Assembly: GCA_044233745.1 (NCBI GenBank)
Contig: JBIIJN010000005.1
Span: forward strand, 1-64,000
Direction of reading: 5' to 3'
DNA: 64,000 bases
Source: UBA6165 sp044233745
GTDB taxonomy: Bacteria > Bacteroidota > Bacteroidia > Flavobacteriales_D > Crocinitomicaceae
Shown here: positions 1 through 11,300 of the stretch, piece by piece
Layout: the number at the start of each line of letters is the position of its first letter
How positions within the stretch are numbered: position 1 is the first letter of the stretch
The notes under the pieces: model-generated
The model's input: only the letters and a program-made list of their open reading frames with translations
Told to the model about the DNA's origin: nothing
Database searches by the model: none
Program-made: the position numbers and the translations under genes

Positions 1-572
1 AATTTTTCACCCATTTCAGATCTGTTTTGAGTATTTTATTTGTTCGTAATCAACTTTTGAAACGTAGAAATTATGTTTTCCATTTTTTAATTATTTGAAT
101 GGCTTTTCATGATTGAATGTAAAGATTTTGCGTTTATAATTTGATGTTTATAAGGAATGAGAATCGTTTCGATAAAGTTTTGGGTGGTTCAATCTTTAGG
201 ACAAACCAATTTTCACAATGACAGAAACTGAATGTCTTCCAATAGTAAAAACGCCTAACCCTGTCTAAAAATTTTAAATATATCATAGCCGATTTTAAGC
301 TCACTTTGGTTGATTTTTTACCAAATGGTGCGATCCATGCACAATATTGAAGTCGATTTTGAAAGCTCTAAAAAAGATCATTTCCAATGGAACTTGTTTT
401 ATCTGTGAAGTTTCATATCACAGCTTCAGGTTGACTATTGAGAAACACAAAGTAAACCCAGATAGTTGTTAAATACTCAAGCAATCGGTGCAGAGCACTT
501 GGATTAAACTCCTCTTTTTATGGACAGTTTAAAATAGAAATACTCAATAACAAGGGCTTCTCAATACTTAAT
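1..572. other. AT-rich stretch without a recognised gene
   Basis: I see no reading frame of convincing composition and no RNA gene in this stretch. Open frames are under 30 codons, for example one beginning with ATG near 325. It may hold the downstream region of a gene outside the window or decayed sequence. Confidence 0.5.
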
Positions 573-833
573 TTAGAGCACAGCTCTGGCAAAGTAGGCG
601 TCAATGCCTGCGCTAAAATTAGACATATCAAATACAGTATTACTATGTTTGATGGTTGCCGTTGGCATTGATTTCACTTGTTCTTTAAGTTCATTTGACC
701 TGTCATAAATTTTATATGTAAGGTCAGCTCTTAAATCACTGTCTTTGCTGTTTTTTATTTGTTGCAACAAATCTTTAACTAGTTGGTCATTTCCCATCAG
801 TTCAAAGTGCTTTCGATATTGATAGCTATTCAT
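573..833 (-). CDS. Small hypothetical protein (86 aa)
   Basis: This short frame encodes a hydrophilic, probably helical protein without signal peptide or membrane segment. The N-terminal half is rich in charged residues (Lys, Asp, Glu), and the C-terminus ends in a hydrophobic-aromatic stretch (FSAGIDAYFARAVL). I recognise no family. It stands alone between two gene-poor AT-rich stretches. Protein-like composition and a clear ATG favour a real gene, but there is no homology argument. Confidence 0.45.
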   Translation of the reverse strand: MNSYQYRKHFELMGNDQLVKDLLQQIKNSKDSDLRADLTYKIYDRSNELKEQVKSMPTATIKHSNTVFDMSNFSAGIDAYFARAVL

Positions 834-1189
834 AATTTGTTTATTTTAATTCATTGTCGCTTAGACCCTTATCTACTAATGTGCCATTTTTTTAAATAGC
901 CTTTAATTATTTAGTAATCAATGTTTTATATGATTCGTTTGTGTTGCGCTACACGTTTGTTTCCATTTTTAGGAATGTTTTCCAAAAACGGAATAAATAA
1001 TTAAGCATTTTTTGAAATGAACGTGAGTATTTGGTACGATAGAAGTCATGGTGCGCTATTCACAGTATATTTTTGTGGAAAAGTTTATAGTGCAATACTG
1101 TTTGCTTTCGTCTTGACCTCGCGGCTCGTATTGGGGTTCTTATTGGTTCATGCAACATTCTATGTAGCTGGAAATAAAGTGTCTAATAG
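834..1189. other. Intergenic stretch, nothing recognised
   Basis: About 355 bases between the 86-residue gene and the 3' end of the giant T9SS gene. I see no clear hairpin terminator, repeat or RNA gene. Both flanking genes are on the minus strand, so the promoter of the 86-residue gene should lie in it. Confidence 0.4.
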
Positions 1190-4100
1190 TTAAATAACCA
1201 CAATACGAATTGGTTCTAATTTTTGGTTTAGTCCTTTGATATTTATAATGTATGTGCCAATTTGTATGCCTTTAGTTTCAAATTGAACAGCGTTGTTTCC
1301 AGAGACAATATTCAGTTCTTTGATTTGAATAATACGCCCAGAGAGATCCACCATTTCTAGTTGCACATTATCGTATGATTCAATAGTTTGAATAGTAACC
1401 ACGAACTCGCCAGCGGTTGGGTTTGGGGAAACTGACATGGTGGTTTCATCGGCTTCACAATTTACACTAATTGGCGTAAAGATTTCGAAGCTTCCGTCAA
1501 AATCTGTTTGCACAAGACGATAATAGGTCAAACCGCTGAGATTGTTGTCTTGATAAAAATAATTGGTATTTTGGTTTGTAGTTCCAGCAGCTTCTAGTTG
1601 AGTGACTTCTATCCATGTGATGCCATCTCTACTGTTTTGCAAGCTAAAGTGAGCTGCGTTATGCTCCGATGCAGTTGTCCAACGAATATCAACCCCCTCT
1701 TTATCACAATTGGCACTAAAGGAAGTAAGGGTTACAGGTAAAGGCACCCCGGAAATCGAAGGGCCCAATGTTACTAGTGAGAAGGATTGGAACTTGTCGT
1801 AAGTTACTGTTTTTTCAGATGGGTCGTGATACCCTCCCAATGCATACCAATAAGCGTCTATATTAGCTTGATGGTATAAATTAAGCTGTGAATTGTTCAA
1901 GTTGGATTCAGCGTATAAATAGTTGAACACGAGTGTAGCGTTTAATTCACCGTTGTTCTGTACGGAACCACCATTGATGTCTTTTACACTATAATATCGT
2001 GCGATACTCTCAGTCATTCCGTTAAATGGTTCTACGATTCTTCTGTGACGCCTTTCTAAGCGAATTGTTCCCATATCCACGCTTGGAGTAATTGATAGAC
2101 CAAGGTTCCCAGCATCTATAGTTTCGCCGGCTTGAATATTTACGATTCTTACAATTTTAGCATTTAGACAATCACAGTAAGCATGACTGTTTTCGTTTTC
2201 ATTTGTAAAGAATCCAGTGCTGCCTAAATCCATTGTCAAATAATTTAATCTGATGTTTCCGCCATTGAAAAGAACTTCATTGGATACATGTACATCATTG
2301 AGAAGTACTAAGGCATTGGTTTTATTTATTTCTAAATTGTAGATGACATTGTTTGCTGGATTGGCTATATACAAGGTTGTACTATCGTTACCTATGAATT
2401 TCAATTTACTTCCAATGCCAAAAGAAATTGCACCGTAGCATTTGAAGTTGCCCGAAACTTCAAGTGTTGTATTTGGACTTAGGGTTAGTTGCGCTAGTGG
2501 ATGCACGATTACATCGGAAGAAATCCCACTGCCTAAGGCAAGGACATTTACTACGGGGTTGTTTGTGTTACTTACACAAGCTCCACCAATAGAGTTTGGC
2601 ACCACAAATACATTGTCGGAAAGTGTTGGTGCTATAGTCGCAGCAGTGTATGTGTTTGCTCCAGTTTTAACATACCAGTTTGCAAATTCATTCCAGTCAT
2701 TGCTGATCAAGCCATTCCAAATGTAATCTCCATCATCAGCGCTGTTCTCTTCAACAATAATTATTGGTTCTGGGGCCTGCACCACAATTTGACCGGTAGC
2801 AATAGCAGCGCCACAACCTTCAGGCGTAATAACATAATTGTAAGTTCCTGAAGTGGTGGGGGTACCATAAATTGTAATGACTTCTGTTGATGGGTCGAAT
2901 ATGGCCGATACACCAACAGGTAAACCACTTGACGACGCAATATTGGTTACGTTATACGTAGAGTGCGAAATTTCAGCTAAAGGCATGCTTAAGCAAGTCG
3001 TTGGTGTTGGCTCACTTATGTTTGAATTAATGATGCTTGTTGGATTTACTGTAATTATTTTACTTGCAGATGCAACTCCACAAGAACCACCGTTGGTCGT
3101 AAAAGTAAGGGTAATGTTGCCTAATTCATCAACCGCTGGATTGTATGTAGCTCCTCCAGGGTCATTGGCATTTGTCCAGGTTCCCGCGCCCCCAGACCAA
3201 GTTCCTCCAGTTGCACCACCACCAACATAACCTGCCATAATTTCAGAAGTTGTTTCTTGACAAACAAACATGTTTGCTGGGCCCGGATCAACCGTAGGGT
3301 TGGCGTTAATGATAACACTTGTATTTGATTGATAAGAGCAACCTCCAGTAGTAATGAGATTGGCGCTATATAAGCCAGCTTGATTTAATTGTGCATTGGG
3401 AATTGATGTGTTCATGCCTGATGCACTATATCCTTCTGGTCCTGACCATGAATATAAACCCACATTAGGTCCTGATATGGATAAATTTAACGTTTGACCT
3501 TCACAAATAGCACTATTGATGCTCGTTGAAAGTGAAGCCTGACCTCTAACGGCAATGTTATCAACGCCCGCAAATAAAGTTGAGCCTTGCTGAACCTTAT
3601 ACAAAAAACCAACTATTACTGTATTTTGATTCATCGCGCCAGCCGGTAAATTTATTTCGGCAATTGTTACATCTGGTTGGTTAAAGAAACTTTCTACTAG
3701 AATCCAATCATTCAAATTTGTAGTATTTGGATTAGGATTTGTAGTATACATTAACTGTAAATTATTATTTATGGCGTCCCCACCCTCTACGTAGTATGTG
3801 AAAGAAACAACAAGATTGTTAAAGTTTTGTGTACTGAAAGCTCCCGTTGGTTTGTAGGCTATAATTGCGTTATTTTCAGAGTTTCTGTTGCAAGGATTTA
3901 GAGAATTACCAGTAAACTGACCTATAGAAATCGAATTCGATGAGTTCACAGAGCATGAATTATTGGCTTTGGCTAAATGCCATCTGTTTTTCTTACTACC
4001 GCCGCTACTGGTATTGGTTTCATATTGTATCCATTCCGCTGTAGCTGAAGTTCCGTTTAATACAGCTGTTTGAGTGGCTGAAGTAAAATCCTCTTGGAAC

Positions 4101-4945
4101 AATACTAGACCATTTTCAATGTTCAATTGAATTTGTGAGTTTGCCATACAACCATTGGCATCGGTTACTTCAAGTGTAAACGTTGTAGTGTTATTCACGG
4201 TAACTATTGGATTCGCAAGATCACTCTCAAAAACACCATCTCTTTTCCATTCTATTGTGTATGGACTTGATTCACCCGAAACTAGAGGAGAATCTCCCAA
4301 CATGTAGTTGCCCGCACTGCAATAAACTTGGTTGCCGCCTGTAAACAAGGTCATGGAATAAACAGTCATTGTTATCGTATTTGAAGTGACTTGAGAGCCT
4401 GACAATAAAGGATTGGCATTTGAAATAATTTCGGCGTAAATCTGGTCGTCATTTGCTAAACTTGATGTTACATACGTATTATTTGTTTCATCCTCAAGCT
4501 CTATCCCATTTTTAAACCATTGGTATTGAGGATTAGATCCTCCATTAACAGGTGTTGCTGTGAATGTAACACTCGTGCCAACACATATTGCGTCCATCGG
4601 TGATACGGTAATATCCAGTGATACAGTTTGGTTTTGTTTTATGTTATGCCTGGTGCTATTGCTCTTAATCCCAGTAAGATCAAACCAACTTTCACCTATT
4701 GCACAGCTTTCATCAAAACAGTTGAAAGTATAATTTCGACCTCCTACACTCAAATGCTCAAAATTAAAAGAGACTACTCCGGTATGATCCGCTTTAGCAC
4801 CAGAAATGTCGTATGCCTTGGTTTGTTTCCCCCATGCATGACTCCCAAAGAATAGGAGTACAACAGCGACATGTATTATGATTCTTGCCAAATGTGATTT
4901 GAAGGGAATCGTATTACTTGGGTTGACCTTGTAATAAATTTTCAT
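1190..4945 (-). CDS. Giant secreted protein with T9SS type A sorting domain
   Basis: A 1251-residue exported protein. Residues 1-40 form a signal peptide with a hydrophobic core after a basic start. An Ig-like module follows at about 95-180 (FTATPVNGGSNPQYQWF), then several cell-surface repeat modules of SprB/gliding-type adhesins with CxAG and TW/GG-rich sequence. A fibronectin-like block at about 1080-1150 (IRWTTASEHN) is typical just before a sorting domain. The last 80 or so residues, starting at SVSPNPTAGEF and ending in a beta-rich IGTYIINI segment, match the T9SS type A C-terminal domain that directs export through the outer membrane and anchoring. No catalytic domain is evident, so adhesin or surface-layer function is inferred. 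Confidence 0.85.
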   Translation of the reverse strand: MKIYYKVNPSNTIPFKSHLARIIIHVAVVLLFFGSHAWGKQTKAYDISGAKADHTGVVSFNFEHLSVGGRNYTFNCFDESCAIGESWFDLTGIKSNSTRHNIKQNQTVSLDITVSPMDAICVGTSVTFTATPVNGGSNPQYQWFKNGIELEDETNNTYVTSSLANDDQIYAEIISNANPLLSGSQVTSNTITMTVYSMTLFTGGNQVYCSAGNYMLGDSPLVSGESSPYTIEWKRDGVFESDLANPIVTVNNTTTFTLEVTDANGCMANSQIQLNIENGLVLFQEDFTSATQTAVLNGTSATAEWIQYETNTSSGGSKKNRWHLAKANNSCSVNSSNSISIGQFTGNSLNPCNRNSENNAIIAYKPTGAFSTQNFNNLVVSFTYYVEGGDAINNNLQLMYTTNPNPNTTNLNDWILVESFFNQPDVTIAEINLPAGAMNQNTVIVGFLYKVQQGSTLFAGVDNIAVRGQASLSTSINSAICEGQTLNLSISGPNVGLYSWSGPEGYSASGMNTSIPNAQLNQAGLYSANLITTGGCSYQSNTSVIINANPTVDPGPANMFVCQETTSEIMAGYVGGGATGGTWSGGAGTWTNANDPGGATYNPAVDELGNITLTFTTNGGSCGVASASKIITVNPTSIINSNISEPTPTTCLSMPLAEISHSTYNVTNIASSSGLPVGVSAIFDPSTEVITIYGTPTTSGTYNYVITPEGCGAAIATGQIVVQAPEPIIIVEENSADDGDYIWNGLISNDWNEFANWYVKTGANTYTAATIAPTLSDNVFVVPNSIGGACVSNTNNPVVNVLALGSGISSDVIVHPLAQLTLSPNTTLEVSGNFKCYGAISFGIGSKLKFIGNDSTTLYIANPANNVIYNLEINKTNALVLLNDVHVSNEVLFNGGNIRLNYLTMDLGSTGFFTNENENSHAYCDCLNAKIVRIVNIQAGETIDAGNLGLSITPSVDMGTIRLERRHRRIVEPFNGMTESIARYYSVKDINGGSVQNNGELNATLVFNYLYAESNLNNSQLNLYHQANIDAYWYALGGYHDPSEKTVTYDKFQSFSLVTLGPSISGVPLPVTLTSFSANCDKEGVDIRWTTASEHNAAHFSLQNSRDGITWIEVTQLEAAGTTNQNTNYFYQDNNLSGLTYYRLVQTDFDGSFEIFTPISVNCEADETTMSVSPNPTAGEFVVTIQTIESYDNVQLEMVDLSGRIIQIKELNIVSGNNAVQFETKGIQIGTYIINIKGLNQKLEPIRIVVI

Positions 4946-4969
4946 AAGCAGTCATATGTATTTATGTAA

Positions 4970-5164
4970 TCATGTGGCAATGTTCAATGCTGCGTCACTC
5001 AAAGCGAGGATATTTTGATGGGCATCAACAATTTTAATTGCTTCATTTCGAAATTCGTGCCTTTCTTGGTGATTTTGGTTAACAATCTGTTTTTCAGGAT
5101 TTTGAAATCGCGTCTTAAAGTAGCTTTTTTCCAAATTCAGGAAAATTTTTTGTTTTTGAAACAA
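4970..5164 (-). CDS. Possible small protein upstream of the T9SS gene (64 aa)
   Basis: A 64-residue hydrophilic frame rich in Gln, Asn, His and Lys, ending 24 bases before the start of the giant T9SS gene on the same strand. It has no signal peptide and resembles no family I know. It could be a leader ORF of the same transcript or a chance frame in AT-rich DNA; the composition is only weakly protein-like. Confidence 0.25.
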   Translation of the reverse strand: MFQKQKIFLNLEKSYFKTRFQNPEKQIVNQNHQERHEFRNEAIKIVDAHQNILALSDAALNIAT

Positions 5165-5835
5165 ACGAATAACTATTGATTTTCAATGAAGTATGTGTGA
5201 TAACCTTTATTATTTTACTAGTTTGGTCTTTTTTATAGGTTGACTTAACTTGAGACGGTACTTTTTTACCCCAAATTAGTTATTCCTATTTATTGATTGA
5301 ACTGGGCATCCATGGAGTAAAACGCTCTACTTTGTAAGTGGTTGATTCAATGATTTTTTCTGTCTTTTGGAGGATTTGATAAAAAAATAAATTTTAAAGA
5401 AATCGTTTTTATACAACGATTATTGTGCAATTTTAATTTGCTACAAGTACAATCTGCACATAGCTCGATTCTATGCACTATGTTTAAATCAAACTGGTAA
5501 AATATTGATAAACATATATTTATACTTATCAAAAATCGGAATTTTTATAGTTTTGCCGTATTTAACAAGACCAATTTTCCTATTCATAATTTTGTTTTCA
5601 CTATACAAGACTAGTAATATTTTAAGTTTAACCCCAATACTACTTGTTTATTTATTTTTTCCAAAATTTGGAATGACATTAAATAATGATAAATTTGACG
5701 GGCCAATTTTTTTTGCATTTATTTGGATACAAGAGATAAAATTTGCTTGATTTTTAGGAAATTGTAATTCTTGTTTTTTATGCCAAATTGAAATACATCG
5801 TTTTGGCTTCAGTTTTTTATTTTTAAGGTCTAAAC
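5165..5835. other. AT-rich intergenic stretch upstream of the sigma-54 regulator
   Basis: About 670 bases of strongly AT-rich DNA between divergent genes. A hydrophobic open frame at 5505-5750 is read here as chance because AT-rich codons alone give Ile/Leu/Phe runs. The promoters of the flanking genes must lie here; I could not place a confident TTG/TAnnTTTG pair or a sigma-54 -24/-12 element. Confidence 0.4.
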
Positions 5836-7194
5836 ATGAAAAAATTTAATATAGCAATAGTAGAGGACGATCCAATTTACAGCAGAATGCTTAAGCATAA
5901 GCTTTCTTTGGACTCAGAATATAATGTTGCGATACACGAGTCAGCGAGTCAGTTTCTGGCGGAAAAGAGAACGCATTGGGATGTACTTACACTAGATTTG
6001 AGTTTACCCGACATGTCAGGTCTTGAGTTGATGCAGGCTGTGCGCAAAGCAAATCCTGACCTGCATGTAGTTGTTTTGTCAGGGCAAGATAAAGTTGACA
6101 CAGCAGTTGAATTGTTCAAACTTGGGATATTTGATTACATCGTGAAGGATGAGCACGCAATGGAGAAGTTGTGGTATTCTGTTCATAAGGCAACAAATCA
6201 TGTTGAGCTCTCTCAGGAGGTGATAGAATTGCGTAATGAGCTAAGCAAAAAACATGATTTCAGAAAAGAAATTATTGGCTCAAGTGAAGCCATTCAAAAT
6301 GTGTTTAGTTTGATCGAAAAAGCAGCGAACAACAATATTAGTATTGTGATCATTGGCGAAACGGGAACGGGAAAAGAATTGGTGGCAAAAGCAGTACATT
6401 TTAATTCTCAAAGAAAGGGTAAACCTTTTGTGGCTGTTAATGTTGCCGCAATTCCAAAGGAGTTGGTTGAGAGTGAGATGTTTGGTTATGAAGCGGGAGC
6501 GTTTACTGGCGCCAACCAATCTAGATCTGGAAAGCTTGAGGTGGCCAAAGGTGGAACGCTGTTTTTGGATGAAATTGCTGAAATGGACTTGTCTATGCAG
6601 GTCAAGTTATTGCGTGTGCTTCAAGAAATGGAGTTAACACGCTTGGGCTCCAATAAGTTGATTCCGCTCGATTTCAGACTTATTGTTGCTTCTCACAAGA
6701 ACTTATTAAAGGAAGTACATAATGGCAATTTCAGGGAGGATCTGTATTACAGACTTTTGGGTTTAACGATTGACATCCCTCCGCTGAGACGAAGAAAGAG
6801 CGATATTCTGTTAATCGCAAATCAGTTTATAAAAAAATTTGCTAAAGAAAATGGCTTGTTAGCGAAGGACTTTTCGTCAGAAGCAAAAACTTATTTGAGT
6901 AAGCTCCCTTTTCCTGGTAATGTCCGCGAGTTGAAAGCTATTGTGGAAACAGGTTTCGTAATGAGTGATACAGAACAAATTGAAATTCAAGATTTACAGG
7001 TAAGTGTTGGTATTGAATTTAATGTTGATAATTTGTTAAGTGAAGAAATTTCCCTTGAGAATTATAACAATCAAATCATACAGTCGCATTTGATGAGAAA
7101 TCGCTTTAACGTGGTTCAAACAGCAAAAGAATTGCAAATCGGAAAATCAACCATCTATAGATTGGTGAAAGAGGGGAAACTATACTTGCAATAA
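5836..7194 (+). CDS. Sigma-54-dependent response regulator, NtrC family
   Basis: A 452-residue transcriptional activator with the full NtrC-type layout. The receiver domain (about 4-120) has the acidic pair EDD at 10-12, phospho-acceptor Asp54 (LTLDLSLPDM) and Lys104. The AAA+ domain (about 145-375) has Walker A GETGTGKE at 174-181, the sigma-54-contacting GAFTGA loop at 221-226 and Walker B TLFLDEIAE at about 241-249. A Fis-type helix-turn-helix closes the protein (about 410-452). It should activate RNA polymerase-sigma54 at -24/-12 promoters when phosphorylated. The genes for a FIST sensor and a hybrid kinase with HPt follow within 40 bases, so the kinase is the likely phosphate source through a multi-step relay. 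Confidence 0.93.
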   Translation: MKKFNIAIVEDDPIYSRMLKHKLSLDSEYNVAIHESASQFLAEKRTHWDVLTLDLSLPDMSGLELMQAVRKANPDLHVVVLSGQDKVDTAVELFKLGIFDYIVKDEHAMEKLWYSVHKATNHVELSQEVIELRNELSKKHDFRKEIIGSSEAIQNVFSLIEKAANNNISIVIIGETGTGKELVAKAVHFNSQRKGKPFVAVNVAAIPKELVESEMFGYEAGAFTGANQSRSGKLEVAKGGTLFLDEIAEMDLSMQVKLLRVLQEMELTRLGSNKLIPLDFRLIVASHKNLLKEVHNGNFREDLYYRLLGLTIDIPPLRRRKSDILLIANQFIKKFAKENGLLAKDFSSEAKTYLSKLPFPGNVRELKAIVETGFVMSDTEQIEIQDLQVSVGIEFNVDNLLSEEISLENYNNQIIQSHLMRNRFNVVQTAKELQIGKSTIYRLVKEGKLYLQ

Positions 7195-7233
7195 GTCCTT
7201 GATGATCTGATTATTTTAAGAACAATATAGAAT

Positions 7234-8340
7234 ATGAAAAACACCAAAACAGACAATTATTTTTTTGAAAATATTGCAAATCTCAAATCACTCGATAACA
7301 CAATTAAACGCATTAATGAAAACGATGATTTTTTATCAGCACTAATTTTTATTGGCGATGATAATAATTTCTCTGCTGAAGAAATCAACAACGCTTTAAA
7401 ACAAGCTCGAAAGCCTATTGTTGGAGGAGTTTTCACGGGTCTGCTAGACAAGGGTGTAAATTATAGTCAAGGCATTCTGTCGCTTGGTCTGCCGTATGCA
7501 TTGGACACAAAAGTTATTGATCTTTCTGATAAGGTTAAGATTCACGCAGGTGTTCGCGATTTTTATGAAACAACGGATTGTAAAGACAAGTCTATGGTTG
7601 TTTTTGTTGATGCTTTTGCAGACAATAAAATTACTTTTATTGAACAGCTTTACAATCATTTTGGCATTTCTGTTAGCTACGTTGGAGGTGGTGCAGGTTC
7701 CTTATCTTTTAAAAGAAAACCTGTAGTTTTCAATGAACATGGAATATTTGAAAATAGTGCAGTGCTAGGCATGATGGATAAAAACATCCAAGTAGGGGTC
7801 TCTCATGGCTGGACACCAATTTCTCACCCGCTAAAAGTTACCGAAACCGATGGGAACATCGTTAAATCAATTGATTGGGAACCAGCCTTAGATGTTTATC
7901 AAAAGTTGATTAAGGAACATTCGGGACTCATTCCGAATAAAGAAAATTTCTTTGACGTTGCTAAATCATATCCTTTCGGAATTTCAAAAATACAATCCAA
8001 TTTTGTGGTGAGAGATCCTATTTCAATTCATGAGTCAGGATTATTAATTGTTGACGAGATACCGCAAGGAGAATTTATTTATGTTTTACACGCGGACAAA
8101 GAAAAATTATTAAAAGGCGCTGCTGATGCCCGAGACAGAGGTGTTTCAAACAGAGAAAGCGCTGTATTCTGTATTGATTGTATTTCGAGGGTTTTGTACC
8201 TGGGTGATGATTTTGGTGAAGAGATTTACACCATTGATAAGACGAAAAATATATTTGGGATTTTCAGTTTGGGTGAAATTGCCAACTTTGGTACCAATTT
8301 GGAAATTTTTAATAAAACAGTTGTGGTAACTCAATTTTGA
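7234..8340 (+). CDS. FIST domain signal-transduction protein
   Basis: A 368-residue cytoplasmic protein with the FIST_N and FIST_C layout: an N-terminal half with the typical glycine-rich VGGGAGSLSF segment (about 149-158), and a C-terminal half with a CIDCISR segment and an IFGIFSLGEIA segment near residue 350. The latter matches the conserved GxxxxGEI motif of FIST_C. FIST proteins are proposed to bind small ligands such as amino acids and to feed signalling systems. It begins 39 bases after the sigma-54 regulator and ends 2 bases before the kinase start, so it is probably the input partner of the kinase. The ligand cannot be deduced. Confidence 0.88.
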   Translation: MKNTKTDNYFFENIANLKSLDNTIKRINENDDFLSALIFIGDDNNFSAEEINNALKQARKPIVGGVFTGLLDKGVNYSQGILSLGLPYALDTKVIDLSDKVKIHAGVRDFYETTDCKDKSMVVFVDAFADNKITFIEQLYNHFGISVSYVGGGAGSLSFKRKPVVFNEHGIFENSAVLGMMDKNIQVGVSHGWTPISHPLKVTETDGNIVKSIDWEPALDVYQKLIKEHSGLIPNKENFFDVAKSYPFGISKIQSNFVVRDPISIHESGLLIVDEIPQGEFIYVLHADKEKLLKGAADARDRGVSNRESAVFCIDCISRVLYLGDDFGEEIYTIDKTKNIFGIFSLGEIANFGTNLEIFNKTVVVTQF

Positions 8341-8342
8341 TA

Positions 8343-11300
8343 ATGAATAGTATCCGTTTAGTCAATACAAGTGTTCTTTTGGATTTAGCTCTTTCACTCG
8401 CAGGTGAAATTGAGGAGGATTTAATTGTCAAAAAAGCACTTTCGCTCTATCTGCGAAAACTCGATTGTTTTGCTGTGGCCATCGCAAAGTACGATGAGGC
8501 AGAAGAAAAGAACCAAATCAGTGTGTTGCCACATTCCTTCAAGCGCCATAGTGTATGGGAGCTGCTTGAGGAAAAATGTTTGGTCGGTGCTCTGTCAGAT
8601 GACGATTTCAGTGAGTTTTTAATGGATGACTTCATTTTTTATATCTATGAACTCAACGGATATGGTCATCTAATTTTGGGTAAAACGACATCTTTTGAAT
8701 CCAAAGTAATTAAAGAACTTAAACCAGTTGTTCAAAACCTAGCTAAAACACTTGTTCTCTCAAATGAAACACAAAAGAGGGTCAAACTTGAAAAGGAGAA
8801 CCAATATCATCTTACGCGCTTACAACTTTTGGAGAAATTCATCAAAAACAGCAATGATGGTTTACAAGTATGTGACTCTAAAGGCAACATGGTTTATGCG
8901 AATAATGAATCTAGCAAAAGATTGAATATAAATCCTCAAGAAATAGAAAAGTATAAGGTAAGTGATTTTGAACCTATGTTTGTACAAACTGAAGCATGGC
9001 AAAAGCATTTGGAAGAGTTGCGAATGAATGATCGACTCTTGATTCGTAGTTTTCACATAAACCAACAAGATGGCACAAAACTTCCTGTAGAGGTTGCTGT
9101 TAGTAGGGAGCTTATAGAAGGTGAAGAGTACATTACGTCTGTATCAAGGGACATATCAAATCGAGTGAAGATTGAAACAGAACTCGCAATTAAGGAGAAA
9201 ATGTTGTTTGCCATTTCTCAAGCTACTTCGATTCTGCTTTATGAACCCAACATATTCAAAGCAATTTCAGAAGCTCTTTACTTGATTGGCGAGGCAGTAG
9301 CTGCAGACCGCACTTATTTATTTACCTCGTCGATGCATGAGGAGTATGGTTTGGTAGTTTCTCAAAGATTAGAGTGGAATTCTGGTGCTGCGAGTCCACA
9401 AATTGATAACCCAGAATTACAAGATGTCCCTGTCTTACTCTTCGATGAGTTTATGGGAAATGTAAACAAGCAATTGCCTTTTCATGATTTGGTGAAAAAT
9501 TTGAAAGATTCTGATTTAAAATCAATTCTTGAAGAGCAAGAAATCATCTCCATCCTTGTTATTCCAATATTTTTAGAAAATAAGTTTTGGGGCTTTGTGG
9601 GTTATGACGAATGTAAATATGAACGAATTTGGTCAGAAGCGGAATTAACGATTTTACAAACATTTGCCACGAGTATATCTTATGCTTTAGAACGTCAATC
9701 TAGTGCGGAAAAAATAGAAAGTTTGGCTCTTTTTACTTCAGAAAGTCCAAATCCATTATTTCGGGTGGACCGCATGGGTAATATCTTACTGAAAAACGAT
9801 AATTCTAGTGATCTTGATATTATCAGATACAATGGAAAGGAATACAATTTAAATGGTTTTTTAAATCAAGTTGTGACAATTTTGGACGATGAACAAGCTA
9901 TAAATTATTATGAAATCAGTGATCTCAATAACAATTATTACACGGTAACATCCAAGTTGTCAAGAGACAAGGATCACATCAATCTGTATTTTAATAATAT
10001 CACTTTGTTTAAAAAGGCTCAAGCTGAACTTAATTTTGCTCGTGAACAGATAGAAAATATCGTAATCAGCATGGATGATGTGGTGTGGTCGATTAGTTTC
10101 CCTGATTTTGAGCTCATTTTTGTCTCTAATTCGGCTGAAAAGCTATTGGGAATGAAGCCTGAGCAACTTTTGCATGACCGCAGTATTTGGACAAAGTTTA
10201 TTTTCGAAGAAGACACCGATAATTTCGATTCAATTCGTGAATATATCTTGTTAAAAGGAATTTTAGAGAAAGAGTTGAGAATTATAACCCAATCAGGATC
10301 TGTCAAATGGATTTTGATCAAGATGAGGTTGATAGATGTTAGCGCTGATGAAAAGCGAATCGATGGACGATTTATTGATATAACTGATAGGAAGCGTTTT
10401 GAACAGGAGTTGAGTCTGGCTAAAGAAAAAGCCGAATTATCAAATCGAGCCAAAGAAGATTTCGTTGCCAATATCAGTCATGAAATCAGAACGCCTTTAA
10501 ATGCTATTATCGGGCTTTCTGGAGAACTAGCTAGGCATACTCCAGAAAATGAAACCAAAGCACTTGTCAATCACATCGGCTCTTCAGGTAAACATCTTTT
10601 GTCTTTGGTCAACAATATCCTCGATTTTTCTAAAATTAATGACGGGCAACTGCCACTTGAACAAAAGAATTTTAGTTTCTCTCTAGCTATTGACCAAATC
10701 AAGTCAATTATTGCGCTCAGTTCCGATGAAAAATCACTTGTTATTGATTATAATATCGATCCAAATTTAAGTCTGTATCATATTGGAGATGAGTTGCGTA
10801 TCAAACAAGTTCTTTTAAATATCCTCAGCAATGCGGTTAAATTTACCGACGAGGGTTCGATCAAATTCGATCTTTTTGTAAAGAAAACTGACGACATTGG
10901 GCAAGAACTTGAAATAAGGATTGAAGATACAGGTATCGGCATGAGCCCTGATTTTATTCCTAACTTGTTTGATAAATTTGCGCAAGAAGAATATTCATCA
11001 ACGCGCAGAGTTGGTGGATTTGGTCTTGGTATGGCTATTTCATATAAACTCATTCAACTCATGAATGGCAACATTCACGTAAAGAGTGAAAAAGAAGTGG
11101 GGTCAATTTTTACAATTAATCTTAAATTACCAATTGGGAATAATGTTGAAATCGATACTAGTCAGTTAAGTATGTCTAAGCTATTAGATGGGTTAAAAGT
11201 GCTCGTTGTAGAAGATAATGAAATCAACCGATTGGTTGCTCGAACTGTTTTAACTAGATTGAAAGTTACTGTTTTTGAGTGTGATAACGGAAAGGAAGCT

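Noticed and set aside
5505..5750. 81-codon hydrophobic open frame, plus strand
   Set aside because: The sequence is extremely AT-rich and the translation is a run of Ile, Leu and Phe as expected by chance; no start context or family.
10019..10471. 150-codon antisense frame in the kinase gene
   Set aside because: It lies opposite the PAS domain of the kinase and has the composition of a complementary-strand artefact.
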